A DNA stretch of 64,000 nt, from NCBI GenBank assembly GCA_036971715.1, contig JAVHJL010000001.1, positions 3,844,001 to 3,908,000 of the forward strand. The letters are read 5' to 3'. Position numbers and translations under genes: made by a program. The notes below the pieces were generated by a model. The model saw only the letters and a program-made list of their open reading frames with translations, did not search any database and was not told where the DNA came from. How positions within the stretch are numbered: the first letter of the stretch is position 1; each line of letters starts with the position of its first letter. Of this stretch, positions 48,406-60,482 are shown piece after piece. Source of the stretch: Arthrobotrys musiformis. Lineage: Eukaryota; Ascomycota; Orbiliomycetes; Orbiliales; Orbiliaceae.

Positions 48406-49186
48406 TGTGATTGGGAAGTGAAGGGCCGTCTGGGGTCGACGGTGAGATTTTGTGTGACTCGATGCGGTTTTAGCTGCCAGCCGAGGTTTAGCCGGCCTAA
48501 TCCTTGGCTAGCGTCGGTTCCTTTGGGGAGTTCTTGACCTTGAAGTCGGCCCGCGGACCTTGGAAGATGCGAAATACTTCAAAGCGAAGTTTTGGAGTTT
48601 TGGAGGTTCGATATCGATTACTTTGTATGCTAGCATGCGCATGTTTGATATACAGCTGAGCGCTATAGACCGCCGGATAGGTACAGATACTCCAAGCTCG
48701 AGCTCCCAGCGCTGGCCAGCTCTAAGCTTCCCACGGCTTGGTACAACTGGATGGAGTATCAACACCGGATCAGGCTGAGAACCCTGACTTGCACGTTAAT
48801 TTGGGTTTGAATCATCCTCAGGGTTTTGCTCATACCAGACTTTGCTGTTAGTGTCAAGCTTTTGCGCCTTGCTCGAACCAATGCCAAGACATGGGAATCT
48901 GGTCAACGGATTACGGCGGCAGAAGACCTTGCACCTGCGCATGCTTTGCGTGCAGGACATCGCAGATGTCAATCCATTCCAGACGGTTGCATCAATCGAC
49001 ATTAACCCGACAAGGCTCCAGCGATAGGTACGATACATCGCGTTCTGGTATGCGCATATGCGACACCTCAACTCAGCCGCCGCGAGGAATGTAGTATTAT
49101 TCTATTCAAAACTTGACAAACGTCGGACCACGATCTAAACATAGGTCTAAAAAAAAGGCTTGAAGACGCGTCTAGGCAATGGTGCA
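48406..49186. promoter_or_regulatory. divergent intergenic region, YVH1 / FEX
   Basis: 781 bp between start codons; no coding region supported and no clear TATA box found. Confidence 0.5.
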
Positions 49187-50644
49187 ATGGCATCCCAGGG
49201 AACTACACTTCCTGAACTCGAGCCGGCGACATCGGCGATTGCATCGAGTCCTGTGATTGAAGGTTCCAAGCCTCGAAGAATCTCGTCTCAAGGGTCTAGA
49301 ATATCACGTCAATACTCTGGCGTCGCAGAGGTTGATGCGCCAGCTCCGGTACAAGATGAGACGGAAGACAGTCTCCCGCATCGGCGATCATACCTTGAGG
49401 ATCAACGGACAGAGGACCGCGCGGAAATCGCTGCCCAGAGGCCAACACCTCTTACGAGAAAGGAGCAGATTGATCTTCTCACTACTGTCTGCTGGCTCAT
49501 TTTCTTCTCGATATGGGGTGCACTCGCTCGAATTGGTCTATCGGCTTTAACTACATACCCGGGTTCTCCCATCGCCGGGGTGATTTGGGCTAATTTTGCT
49601 GGATGCTTCGTTATGGGATTTATGGCAGAAGAAATCCGATTCTTCGCCAGCCCGCCGGCACAGAATGGTCACACAAATGGCAATGGAGGGGAATTGAAGC
49701 AAAATACACAGGAGAATCACTGGAGCGTTGACAAAAAGGGTATTCCTTTGTATATTGGAATCACAACAGGGTTCTGCGGCTCCCTCACAAGTTTCTCGAC
49801 CTGGATGCGGGATTCCTTCTGGGCTATGTCGAACACTCATCCGGCACACCCGAGGCATCGAGGATATAACGTCGAAGCTCTTCTGGCACAGATACTTGCG
49901 ACAGTTGCTCTGTCAGTTGGTGGATTGAAATCCGGTGCTCATTTCGCACTGTTTCTAAGGCCGTTTATACCAACGATGCCAGCGAACTTCAGACCACACC
50001 TTGATATATTTGGGATGGTTCTGGGCCCGGCTTGTTGGATCGGTGTCGTCATGATGGCAATATTTATTCCAAAATGGAGGGGAATAGTACTCTTTTCGGG
50101 AGTATTCGCGCCTCTGGGATCTCTAATTCGGTTCCTGGCGTCAAAAAGGCTTAACCCCCTCTTACCGTCGTTTCCTTTGGGGACCTTTAGCGTAAATGTT
50201 GGCGGATCAATTCTTGATGCGGTTTTTATTCTGCTACAAAGTTATAGTGGCGTAAGCTTTGTTGGTTGCGAGATATTGCAGGGGCTTGAGGATGGACTCT
50301 GTGGGTGTTTGACGACGGTTAGCACGTGGGTCGTGGAAGTTACAACATTGCGGCGTATGTCAAAAAATTACTAATGGCTTTGAAAAATTTTTTGCCGTTT
50401 TCCTGCTGATATTGATGTTGGTAATGAAGTTTTGCTAACCGTGAATGTTGGGGTTTGACAGGTAGCAATGCATATCGTTATGGAGTCGCGAGCGTTCTAT
50501 GCGGCTTCGCCTCATTTGTGGTAATATTGGGGACATATGTGAGTTTGGAGCTCCTTTCTAAGCATTATGCAATAAACTTCCAAAGTTCTGACTAACATTA
50601 CACCACAGACGTGGGATCATGGATTGGATCCAAGAAAATGCTAG
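49187..50644 (+). CDS. FEX1: fluoride exporter (Fex/CrcB family)
   Basis: Plasma-membrane fluoride channel exporting toxic fluoride. Model: exons 49187-50354, 50462-50538 and 50609-50644, giving 426 residues. The ATG at 49187 is preferred to the upstream TTG. About 100 N-terminal residues are hydrophilic. Two CrcB repeats are fused as in fungi: the first contains GALARIGLSALTTYPGSP and FCGSLTSFSTWMRDSFW, the second LGSLIRFLASKRLNPLLPSF and GLCGCLTTVSTWVVEVTTL. The last two exons provide the final helix YRYGVASVLCGFASFVVILG and the end TWDHGLDPRKC; without them the frame stops at 50374 and this helix is lost. The second repeat has TVSTW where the first has SFSTW. Confidence 0.93.
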
Positions 50645-53148
50645 ATCTGTGTTCTAGAAATCAATAGATTGAAATATTTTTAATGAAATGAGACATCCCG
50701 AATATAGATTTTTTAAAAGTGTCGCCACCGGGGACTGCCCTGGGAACGAGACTGGGAACTGCCTAAAAAAAGGGTCACTGAGGCTCAAATAAACTCTCGA
50801 TAGTTGATAGCAGCAAGTTATAAACCTCCATGTGCTTGCGGAGACCCGAAAATAAAGTTAAGCAAGACACAATGATGTCACAATAGATATTTTATTCTCC
50901 GGCAGGGGACTCTTACCGACGTTCTAGAAATAAAAAATCTGATCTTGCGGGATCGAATCGGTCGCTTGTGGACAGATACAACCTCATGCATGCTCGGATT
51001 CTTTGGGTTCGCTGGCGAACCGATTGATTAGAAAATACAATAGGTAGGTCGCTGGCATAAAAAGGCAAAGTTATTTTTGGCACAGTGAACCATTGGCCAA
51101 TATTGGTATCGACCACCGACGGTTGGCCCAGTTAGGCCCCTTCCGCTGGAAGAACTCAACTGCGGCTGTGCACCGCCGCGGCCGCCGTGTTGTACGGCGC
51201 GGGCATAACCCACCATCTTGGAATCTTGGATTGTTACATCGATATCTCGCTTGGGCTGCCATGGCATTCTCGCACGACTTGCCGGCGACTCCTATTCGAG
51301 GCAATTTGTCCCTCCCGAATTAACCGATTTAATGAAAGTAAAGCAAGCAAAGCGGGACGCGGTCGACCACTTTGTAAGCTAAGAGGGGGCGGGGAAATTG
51401 TGATCTCCAAGGAACTCATGATCAGTTCATGTCAAGGAAAAAAGTTTCCTTGCACAATTGTCTTGGGTGTGCAGTATCTGTAATCTTCGGCTCTGCACCA
51501 TTGTCTCATGCCTACTGGGGCTTTCCCTTTTTGAAAGGCGAAAGCAGTCCATCATGAGGGGACATGGAAAAAAAGGTTGACAACTTCTAGAAATGCGTCT
51601 GTTTTGATATTAGACACTGGTCGGTCACGCCTCACGTAACAAGGCCAAACCGCGAAATTCGAACTAAAGCACCTTCCTAGAGGAAGTATGCTGTGCAGGT
51701 TGGGAAGATCATGCGGGCGGACTAAATTTTTTCGACTCGAATGAACGCTAGTTTCAGTTGCCCGTTTTCTTCGTGTTGATCCGATTCTCGGGTTTCCAAC
51801 CAGAACCCTTTTTTTCCCCTGCCCTGCGACTTTGGAACTTTTGTGTTCTGGGCGGATGCAGCCTTAGGCTTTCTCGCAGCAAGGGTTGCTTTCGGCCCAG
51901 AGTTTGGTTGCATCTGTGTCGAAAGAAGCAGGGGCTGTGAAAGGAACACCGTTGGAAGGACAGCATTAAGGGGTGCAGCTAGTATTTGCCAACACCCCCA
52001 AGGACACTTGGGTCGGCCAAAAGCGTAGACTTTTTTAAAATTTCGAGCGAATCAAGATGAGGAACTTTGTGACGCTGGGTAGTTCCTCTCACTCCCTTCC
52101 GAAGAAGAGATTCAGGGGCGTCTATGAGAGCAAAGAGCAAAACCATGAGAGGCAGCCTTGTACTAATCCGTCGAACGGTGAACCTCGTCCCGACAGCACA
52201 GTATGGTCGAGAGTACATCATCGATCCATCAGTCTGACAGCAGCTGATATCGCGATATACATACATATGATAGGTGTTACTATGATTGGTACACCCCCTA
52301 GGCAAGTGGTAGCTTTTAGTACAGATTGCACAGAGACACAAAATCGGATGGCGTAGGGATGCATGAGATACGTGCTCTCTACCTCACACGCGGTACGGAG
52401 TACTTCTATACTTGATATCAATCAGCATTGCACATGGAAGCCCGCCAAACAAGAAAAAGAAACTTCCCGGTCAGAAAAAGCAAAGCAGTGAGGTTGCGAC
52501 TGCTAGTGCTGTTAAGCCGCGCAGCTGGGTCGCTGTTGTGGTTTCGACTAGTTTATTGTCAGTCACAGTGTTAACCAGGACTCTGACAGGTCGGGGACTC
52601 CACTCCAGCCAGGCCACTCCAACCCACTGGCCGCTGGCCACTCGCCATGCCTCCCGTTCATCCCTTTTTCCCATAGACCGCTTAAACCTATATTAAAAGA
52701 GTATCGCCAGTTTCTTCCTGCATCTTTCTCTCTCTCTCAGCCTTCGTTTAGCCCTTACTTACATACCAGTAAACGTCACAACTTGACTGTGTGCTGTTTT
52801 ATACACCTTCTTTCTGTAAACCAGCCATCTTTTCTAGTCTCTCGTTAAATCACGGACATTTTCATCCACTAACTCGACCTTTTCTTCTTTTTTTCTTTTT
52901 TTTATAACTATAACTATTCTTATCCTCCTTCTTTTCCAGTATATTTGTTTACTCTTAACATCATACATATAGCTGCCGTAGCTTCCATTCGTTGGTGATA
53001 TTCATTTTTCTGTTACATACTGCATTGAAAGATATCTCGAAAAACTTCCAACAACCTCAACGACAAATAGAGTAATTTCGAACATCTCTGGATTAGATAT
53101 TCGACCTTGTCATCACAAAACAATCATTCGACCCGCTCAAAAATCATC
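50645..53148. promoter_or_regulatory. long upstream region of the CRH-type gene
   Basis: About 2.5 kb without a supported gene. The proximal part (about 52700-53148) is C/T-rich with runs such as CTTTCTCTCTCTCTC near 52724, as expected of a long leader and promoter of a highly expressed cell-wall gene. One copy of the CTGGGAACGAGACT motif occurs at 50740. Confidence 0.5.
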
Positions 53149-54360
53149 ATGAAGCTCACATCCGCTCTCCTGTTCGCCTCAGCGGCTCTCCCTGCTGCCC
53201 TTGCTCAAACCTGGACCGATTGCAACCCTCTCAAGAAGGAGTGCCCATGCAATCCCGGTCTGGGAAAGACCTACTCCTTCGACTTCACTAAGGGTGAGGG
53301 TTCCGAGATTTTCCCACCAGACAAGTACTTCCCAGTCAGATATGAGAAGGATGGTATCCATCTTCCAGTCAAGAAGAAGGGTGACGCTCCAACCATCATC
53401 TCTACCAAGTACGTTCTTGGAGGTCGTCTCGACTGCACCTTGAAGATTGCTCCAGGAAAGGGTATTGTCAGCTCTTTGGTCTTCCAATCTGCTGATTTGG
53501 ACGAAATCGACTACGAATGGATCGGTAGCAAGCCCCTCGAGGCTCAATCCAACTACTTCGGCAAGGGTAATACTGAGACCTACAACCGTGGCGCCGTTCA
53601 TCCAGTCAAGAACGCCGTTGAGAACTTCATCAAGTTCTCCATCGACTGGACCCAGGAGAGGATCATTTGGTATATCGACGATGTCGTCGTCAGAACCTTG
53701 ACCCCAGCCAACTCTGCCGACCTCTATGGAAGCAACAACTACTACCCACAGACCCCAATGCAGATCAAGATCGGTGCCTGGGCTGCTGGTGACCCATCTA
53801 ACGCTGACGGTGTCATCGAATGGTCCGACGGTCCAATTGACTACTCCCAGGCTCCATTCGACATGGTTATCCAATCCCTCACTATCACCGACTACTCCAA
53901 GGGTGCTACTGAATACTGCTACGGTGACCGCAGCGGTTCTTGGGCCTCCATTGAGATCTCCACCGACCCTTCCAAGGGACAGGATACTGATACCACCACT
54001 TCTGCTAAGCCATCCAAGACTACTTCTGCTCCTGAAGAGAAGACCACTAGCGCTGCCCCAAAGACCACCCTCGCCACCTCTTCCAAGGATACCACCAGCG
54101 AGGAGAAGACCACCAGCACCAAGACAAAGAACACCTCCACCGTCGAAATCGCTCCAGCAATCACTCAGGGTCTCCCAGACTCCATTGGAGGAATGGACGG
54201 TCCCCAGAACAAGGGTGTTTCTTCCACTGCTACTGCCGACGCTCAGGCTGCTGAGACCAGCGCTTCGACCGCCACCGATGTTCCAAACTCTGCTTCGAGC
54301 ATGAAGAACGCCGGCTTGAGCCTCGTCGTTGCTGCCGTCTTCGCTGCGCTTGTATTATAA
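53149..54360 (+). CDS. CRH-type GPI-anchored GH16 transglycosylase
   Basis: Crosslinks chitin to beta-glucan in the cell wall. Single exon, 403 residues, start ATG at 53149; an upstream TTG frame can be ignored. MKLTSALLFASAALPAALAQ is a signal peptide. The GH16 fold contains YSFDFTKGEGSEIFPPDKYF and the catalytic box DEIDYEW, with the nucleophile and acid/base at about Glu119 and Glu123. WTQERIIWYIDDVVVRTL is the conserved strand downstream. TEYCYGDRSGSWASI closes the domain. A Ser/Thr-rich stalk (residues about 285-380, with repeated TTS and KTT units) follows, then a GPI signal ending LSLVVAAVFAALVL. No CBM18 is present. Codon use is strongly biased to C-ending and GCT/GGT-type codons, suggesting high expression. 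Confidence 0.93.
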   Translation: MKLTSALLFASAALPAALAQTWTDCNPLKKECPCNPGLGKTYSFDFTKGEGSEIFPPDKYFPVRYEKDGIHLPVKKKGDAPTIISTKYVLGGRLDCTLKIAPGKGIVSSLVFQSADLDEIDYEWIGSKPLEAQSNYFGKGNTETYNRGAVHPVKNAVENFIKFSIDWTQERIIWYIDDVVVRTLTPANSADLYGSNNYYPQTPMQIKIGAWAAGDPSNADGVIEWSDGPIDYSQAPFDMVIQSLTITDYSKGATEYCYGDRSGSWASIEISTDPSKGQDTDTTTSAKPSKTTSAPEEKTTSAAPKTTLATSSKDTTSEEKTTSTKTKNTSTVEIAPAITQGLPDSIGGMDGPQNKGVSSTATADAQAAETSASTATDVPNSASSMKNAGLSLVVAAVFAALVL

Positions 54361-55579
54361 ATGTAACGATACAAAAAGGAAAAAATTAACAAAAGACTAA
54401 AAAACAAAACCTGGTACGGCAGAGGTTGTGGACTTTGTTCTTTTTTACTTTTCTCTTGTATGTAAACATTTTAGGTTTCATTTGTAATAACGGTGCATGT
54501 GGGGCATTCATTGCATAGCATGGCTGGCATTTTCTTTCTTTTCTTGAAGTGGTAGAGAAGGGGTCGATTTTTTATTCATTCATGTTATTTGAGCGTTTTC
54601 CTGTCTTTTGATTGTTGTCTTTCCTTTTTTTCGATATCCCATTTGTTTCCTTACTCTGCATTAGAGATAATAATACCTATTATATTCTCTCACAAAACCT
54701 TTGATTTGATAAATATCGTGATCGTAGATACGTAGACAATGTAATTGTTTGTCGGCGGCGCCGGATGGTGACTTGCACAACGTGGCACACACCTCGAGAA
54801 GGGTATTCGCAAGCTGCATGCAACCCTAATGCCTTTGAATGGTTTAAAGCTGCATGCAACCCTAATGCCTTTGAATGGTTTAAATCATGCGCGGTGGCTT
54901 TCGATCCTTGTCTTTGATTCGTCATTCGTTCGGAGCTGAGAATCTTAGCTGACATGTTTGACGGCGCCAGCTCCGCGCTGTCTGTGCCCGAGGAAACTGG
55001 ATTGGACGGGAAATGCGGCACGGCTGGGGGGTTCCGATTGGTTTTTTTTATTTGTCTTGCGATGTATCGATGGGTTATCACGCTCGTGTTTGCTATCATT
55101 ACAATTTGGATGTTCCGGTTTTTGTTATATATCAATTTTAAATTTATGGTTTCATTCAATTGAGGAGCGAAATTAGAATATGACGGAATGAATGTGGAGA
55201 AGTGACGACGCTATATATCATTCACTATATGTCCTAGTACTAGTTTGTGCAGGTGGTTATGTTATTTGATGCATACTTTGGCGATGACCAAAAAGACACC
55301 GTACGAAACAAATGGAAAGTAAAGAATTTGAAAATCAGGGCAAGCAATCGAATTGTACGGTGCGAATAAAGATGACGAGGGAAATTATTTGTAAGCGTGG
55401 TGATGACCGTGGTATGGTAGGACAGGGAATATCAAATCACCAAAACGAAGGTGTCTGCAGAGCACAAATGTTCGAACTTCTAGGTCAAGCTCCCAGACCT
55501 GGACGAGACAAAGGGAAATAGCCTCGAATCCAAAGAGAAAGACTAGCTGGGAATTTAATGCACATGTAATCACATACAA
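54361..55579. other. intergenic with a tandem duplication
   Basis: 1.2 kb between the CRH-type gene (+) and the secreted unknown (-). T-rich 3' region, then a 36-bp direct duplication at 54811-54882. No supported gene. Confidence 0.55.
54811..54882. repeat. 36-bp perfect tandem duplication
   Basis: Two head-to-tail identical copies, 54811-54846 and 54847-54882, beginning AAGCTGCATGCAACC and ending GAATGGTTTA. Absence of any mismatch suggests a recent event. Confidence 0.9.
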
Positions 55580-57049
55580 TCATGGGAGCCCAACCGTCTT
55601 TGTTGGTTTCGTCGCATCGGACCCCAGTGCGGAATCATCCTTGCTAGCCGGGGAGCTGGCCTCACCCTTTAGGGCATCCTTCAGAGTCTGATCTTTATCC
55701 CACGACGAGGTTCCAGGACCCGGTGCCTCGCTGGAAACATCCCTCTTAAAAGATTTTCCAGATCCCGGGGCCTGGTTTGGAAACAACAGGCTTAGGGGGC
55801 TATTTCCGAAGGTTTGCCTCCCGGTATCAGGTGGGTCTGGGCCTTCGAGATAGTATGGCTCTTTTGTTCCGGGAACAAGGTACTGAATCTTTCCAGAGGC
55901 TGATAACTTGGTGGGAGGCGCGGGGGAAAACTCTTCCCCCGGCCGACGGTCGATTATGTAATTGGGGTCGGGTTGGAATGGTGTGAACCCGAACTCAGTG
56001 CCGTCGTGGTGTAAATATTTATAGTTGCTGTGGCGAAGTTTAATCCCGAGGGGGATTTCGTCGAGGGCATCCTGTATTTCTTTGGCTGAAGCTGTTACCG
56101 GAATGTCGCTGGGCTGAGTGAGGGTTGCGGTACAGAAGCATCCTGTATTGGTTGATAAAATTCAGTGTTCATGTATACGCATTTTATTACATTATATGTC
56201 TAGATATTATTTCTCGCCACTGTATAGGTATACACACACCTAGATACATACATATAGGTATGTATGCCTACATGTTTGCGTGTATTCTATTATACAGAGC
56301 TGGACGAACCAAGGCACTGAGGTATACTACTCACCTGCCGCAGTTACGCATGTGTCGACTACTAGCTGGTTCCAGCACTGCCGTGGTCCCCCATTAATTC
56401 CCCGAACACCCATTATAGGATTCATGATCATTACTCCCTGATGCGTGCAGCGGCAGTTCCTGCACCTTTCTTGGTATGAGAGTACCGAATGAGTTCGGGC
56501 TCGCCATGACCCGCGTATGCGACTCCAAGGCGGCCATTGGCTTATAGGCAAGTTAGGATTGTTGTTATGCGGCACTATTCCTAAGACGAAACGGGCCGAT
56601 AGACACTCAACTCTGAAGCCATCGCTGGTGAAGAAGTCCCAGAGGGTTACTGGGTCATGCATGTCGGCCGAATCATGGGGGTCTTCGTCGTCCTCGAGCT
56701 CGTATTCCCCGTCCTCGTCTTCATCATCGCCGTTCGCTCGACGGTCTAATTCTTCTTCCAAGGCGGCTTTTAGAACCGGGGTTGGGGTTGTGGTGTTTGT
56801 AACGTTTATGCCGGTAACGTTTATACCAGTGATGTTTAAGTTTATGCCGTTAGATTTGGGCGGTTGGTGGCCTTCGGTGAAGGTGTAGTTATCAACTATA
56901 TTGATACTAGCTAACGCTGTTTTATTTTCAATGTCTGGGCCTAGGGGTGAACCCGAGACAAGGGTTATGGGAAGGAAAAGTAGGAACGCGGAGAGGAAGG
57001 CTGGCCAAAGCTGGCCGGCTGTATGGCGATGCATGCTACCGATTTTCAT
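55580..57049 (-). CDS. secreted protein of unknown function, N-glycosylation-rich
   Basis: Model: exons 57049-56335 and 56142-55580, giving 425 residues. The intron GTGAGT...AATACAG is 192 nt. The N-terminus has a hydrophobic core (WPAFLSAFLLFLPITLVSGS) consistent with a signal peptide. Residues about 70-90 hold near-repeats with N-x-T sequons (LNITGINVTGINVTNTTT). A very acidic stretch (DDEDEDGEYELEDDEDPHDS) follows. The cysteine-containing core is DFFTSDGFRVECLSARFVLG, SYQERCRNCRCTHQG, CWNQLVVDTCVTAAGGCFC. The second exon contains a Tyr/His-rich part (HSNYKYLHHDGTEFGF) and a disordered Ser/Pro/Lys-rich end. No family recognised; a cell-surface or secreted role is inferred. Divergent from TMS1 across 760 bp. 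Confidence 0.75.
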
Positions 57050-57809
57050 TTTGGAGTTATAGACAGTAAAGCAGGGTTATGTCTTTAGCAAATATTAATA
57101 TAGATATCCAAGGTGTATAAATGCATTAATGAGATTCTGGCCGATCTCCAAGCGTAGTCTAGACATCCTGTCGTCGCAAGAATTGGCTTTGAAGTCTAGT
57201 CCATCGGCTTCCATGACGCAGGGGTTTCATGCTACCCCATAGAGTACGTACCACGTACGTTCATAGATATATATTGACAGAATATCACATATTGCAGCGT
57301 TGGAGGCACTTGTTGCATGAGGTTGTATGTGCCGCTAACCTGAGTACCGAGTTTTCAAGTGACCCTGAAGCTGTTTTCCAAATATCCTGTAACAATTCGA
57401 TAAAACCCGCCCATAACCTCATTGTATAGTTGTGACTTGAACAAACCTTATATTTCCAATGATTTGAGACAGCTGACAATGAATTCCGTATAGTTGTGGC
57501 GAGAGTAGTCTCGACTCGAGGCTAGAGTGTGTAGTTGTGTGGAGCTATCCAACAAGATGTGTTGTTTGTTGTTGTATTTCGGTCTAAAACGGCAGGGTCA
57601 ACTGCGCCTGTTTCCAGATTTAGGCCATCCATCCCGCCCAGCCATCTGACGACGGCCTCATCGTCATCACCACCGATCCGCTTTCACTTCACAAACTTGA
57701 CCTTCACCGTCATCACTTCGCAAGCCGTATTTGATACCCGAACCCGAACCCGATACAACATACTAGGAAGCCTGTAACTTCTCAGAGAAGGGGCTAAAAT
57801 CTATCCACC
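57050..57809. promoter_or_regulatory. divergent intergenic region, secreted protein / TMS1
   Basis: 760 bp between start codons; no supported coding sequence and no obvious TATA box. Confidence 0.5.
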
Positions 57810-59358
57810 ATGGGGGCCCTTCTGTCGCTACCCTTAATGGCCATCCCCAGCATGAGCTCCGTATGTCTCCGCCGACTGTCTCCGTATTTGAACCAACAAC
57901 AACATTCTAACGTCAAAATCTTGGATTCATCTAGATCATTACTGTTGGAGCATCTTGCTGCGGTGCGGCAACGTGCTCTGCCATCTTCAACTCATGTGGG
58001 AAATGTCACAACTCGACCGCCACCCGTATTGTCTACGCCTTGATCCTCGCCTTAAACTCGATTTTCAGTTGGATATTGCTTACGCCATGGATAATTAAGA
58101 AACTTCAAAAGTTAACGCTGGATTACATGACCATCAAGTGTCTCGGAGAGGACTGTTATGGTTTCGTGGCTGTACACCGGTTTAACTTCGCGTTGGGACT
58201 CTTCCATTTCGCACTCGGATTGATGCTGCTCGGTGTCAGGTCCACCAAGAACGGCAGGGCTTCGATACAAAACGGATTCTGGGGGCCGAAGATACTTGCT
58301 TGGCTCGGGCTTATCGTCCTCACCTTCTTTATTCCGGAGGAGTTCTTCATTTTCTGGGGCAACAATGTTGCATTTGTCGGAGCCGCGCTTTTCCTTTTCC
58401 TCGGACTTATTCTCCTCGTTGACCTGGCGCATACTTGGGCTGAGACTTGTTTGAGAAAAGTGGACGAGACCGACAGCAATGTATGGAGGTTTATACTTGT
58501 TGGGTCCACTTTGGGAATGTTTATTGTTTCATTGGTCATGACTATCATCATGTACGTCTTCTTCGGGAAGGGCGACTGTAGTATGAACATCTCGGCTATT
58601 ACGATAAATATGCTCTTGGCTATTGTCGTCAGTGCGATGTCGATCCATCCCACGGTTCAAGAGGCGAATTCGCAGGCTGGTCTTGCGCAGAGCGCCATGG
58701 TCGCGGTCTACTGCACTTACTTGACAATGTCTGCCGTGGCCATGGAACCGGATGACAAGCACTGCAATCCATGGGTTCGCGCCAGGGGCACCAGGACCGC
58801 CAGTATCGTCATCGGCGCTTTACTTACGCTCTTGACCGTCGCGTACACTACCACAAGGGCTGCAACCCAGGGCTTCGCCATGGGTAGCGCAGGACCAAGT
58901 GGTTACTCTTCCCTTGGAGACGATGAACACGGTCTTGTTACCCAGGAGCCGTCGAGGCATGCTATGAGACAAGAGGTCTTGAAAAGGGCAGTCGCAGAGG
59001 GTGCGCTACCAGCTAGTGCCTTGGATGAGGACAGCGACGACGAGGTTGAAGATGGTGTCGACGATGAGAAGGGGCGAGTCCAGTACAATTATACTCTCTT
59101 CCATTTCATCTTCATGTTGGCAACAGCGTGGGTTGCGACTTTGTTGACGATGAGCTTGGAGGATAAGGATGGTGATTTCACGCCAGTGGGCAGGACATAC
59201 GGGGCAAGTTGGATCAAGATTATCAGTGCATGGGTCTGCTATGCGCTGTATGCATGGAGCTTGATTGCTCCCGTAGTGTAAGTGACTTTAAAATGGATAT
59301 CAAAATCTTAGGAGTACGCTAACGATGTGGAAATAGGCTTCCTGATCGATTCGGGTAA
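57810..59358 (+). CDS. TMS1: serinc-family membrane protein
   Basis: Serine incorporator (Serinc/TDE1) family, multi-pass endomembrane protein. Model: exons 57810-57860, 57935-59277 and 59337-59358, giving 471 residues. MGALLSLPLMAIPSMSS joins IITVGASCCGAATCSAIFNS, the family cysteine motif. About ten hydrophobic spans follow, for example RIVYALILALNSIFSWILL, WLGLIVLTFFIPEEFFIFW, VGAALFLFLGLILLVDLAHT and TYLTMSAVAMEPDD. An acidic loop (DEDSDDEVEDGVDDEKGR) lies before the last two helices. The last splice changes the end from APVV to APVVLPDRFG, matching the conserved serinc C-terminus; the unspliced stop at 59281 would truncate it. Role in yeast is poorly defined. Confidence 0.92.
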
Positions 59359-60482
59359 GCTTTAAGGGTTGGTTGTTTCCTTCTTTCGCGACACATGCAT
59401 ACTCTTTCGGAGCTAGTGGCGGGTTTTGATTTGTAGATGGGGTTTGGAGATTCTGGTTCTATAGTAGCCTCTGTTCTTTTCTGCTGTTGATTAAATTTCT
59501 TTTATTCGTTCTCTTACTCATCATACTGGGCTTTGATATCAAGATGCATCTGCTGGTTATACTACTCTTATTTATCTTCTCGTGGGATATAACTCTGCCC
59601 CACCACCATAATTACATTTTACCTTTCCCGTGCATTTCGTATCGGTTTAAGCTGATCCTTTCGTATTAATATTTGTCCATGGGTGGGATTTCTAATACTG
59701 TTGTACTACCTATGCCTAAACTCGGGTCTAGAATACAAGTAGAGGGCCCTCGCTCACCAGGCGCTCCAACCTGATATCTGAGTTCCATATGAATATATGT
59801 GGCTTACGAGACGAGGAAAGCTAAGGCGCCACACACGGCGAACTCCAGCGCACAATCTACATAGTACAACGGCGATATAACCTCCTGGTCATGATCATGA
59901 GCGGAGCGGGAGGAGGCTATTACGCGTTTAGAAGTGGCTTGTACAGGCAAAAAAACCGACAGGCCTACCCGGCCATCCTCTGCAGCCACCATCGTCAACT
60001 AGCGTATGAGTTAATACGGATAGTCTCTCCGGACCAAATTTAAAACCATCCGCTTCCGCTTTTATTTTTAAAGAATCGAACCCTCCCGATCTCATCTTCT
60101 CCCAGATATTGCATACCCATAAATACTTCTCAAGATACGTAATCCTACTTGGACTGCCGCTAGTCGTAACGTTGCCAGCAATAGCTCAGCTAGCTTCCCA
60201 GGTTAGTCATTTTGGGGGGCAGCGACAAACAGGCAAAGCAAACAACCCCGCCATTCTTCCTGCCACACCTTCTCACACCACACAGCTGCCATCTTATATC
60301 AGCCATCGGCCATTCCATCATATCGTCCACTCCAACCTTCGCAGAGCCGCCTTTCCACCAGATACCAGTCCTATCGTTCCAACTTCTGTTGCTTTAAACC
60401 CCCGGAGTTCGCCCACGGCATCCTACTGCCTCTTGTCAATAAACTAGATTACCGGCTCCCTTCTTCCCTCCCCTCCATCGTC
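59359..60482. promoter_or_regulatory. upstream region of HSE1
   Basis: About 1.1 kb. A C/T-rich stretch at about 60050-60475 precedes the HSE1 ATG. A 112-codon frame at 60109-60447 lies in it, but with no family resemblance and no sign that it is a gene. Confidence 0.5.

Noticed and set aside
60109..60447. 112-codon frame just upstream of HSE1 with a hydrophobic start
   Set aside because: It falls in a C/T-rich promoter-like stretch, ends 35 bp from the HSE1 ATG and shows no homology by eye.
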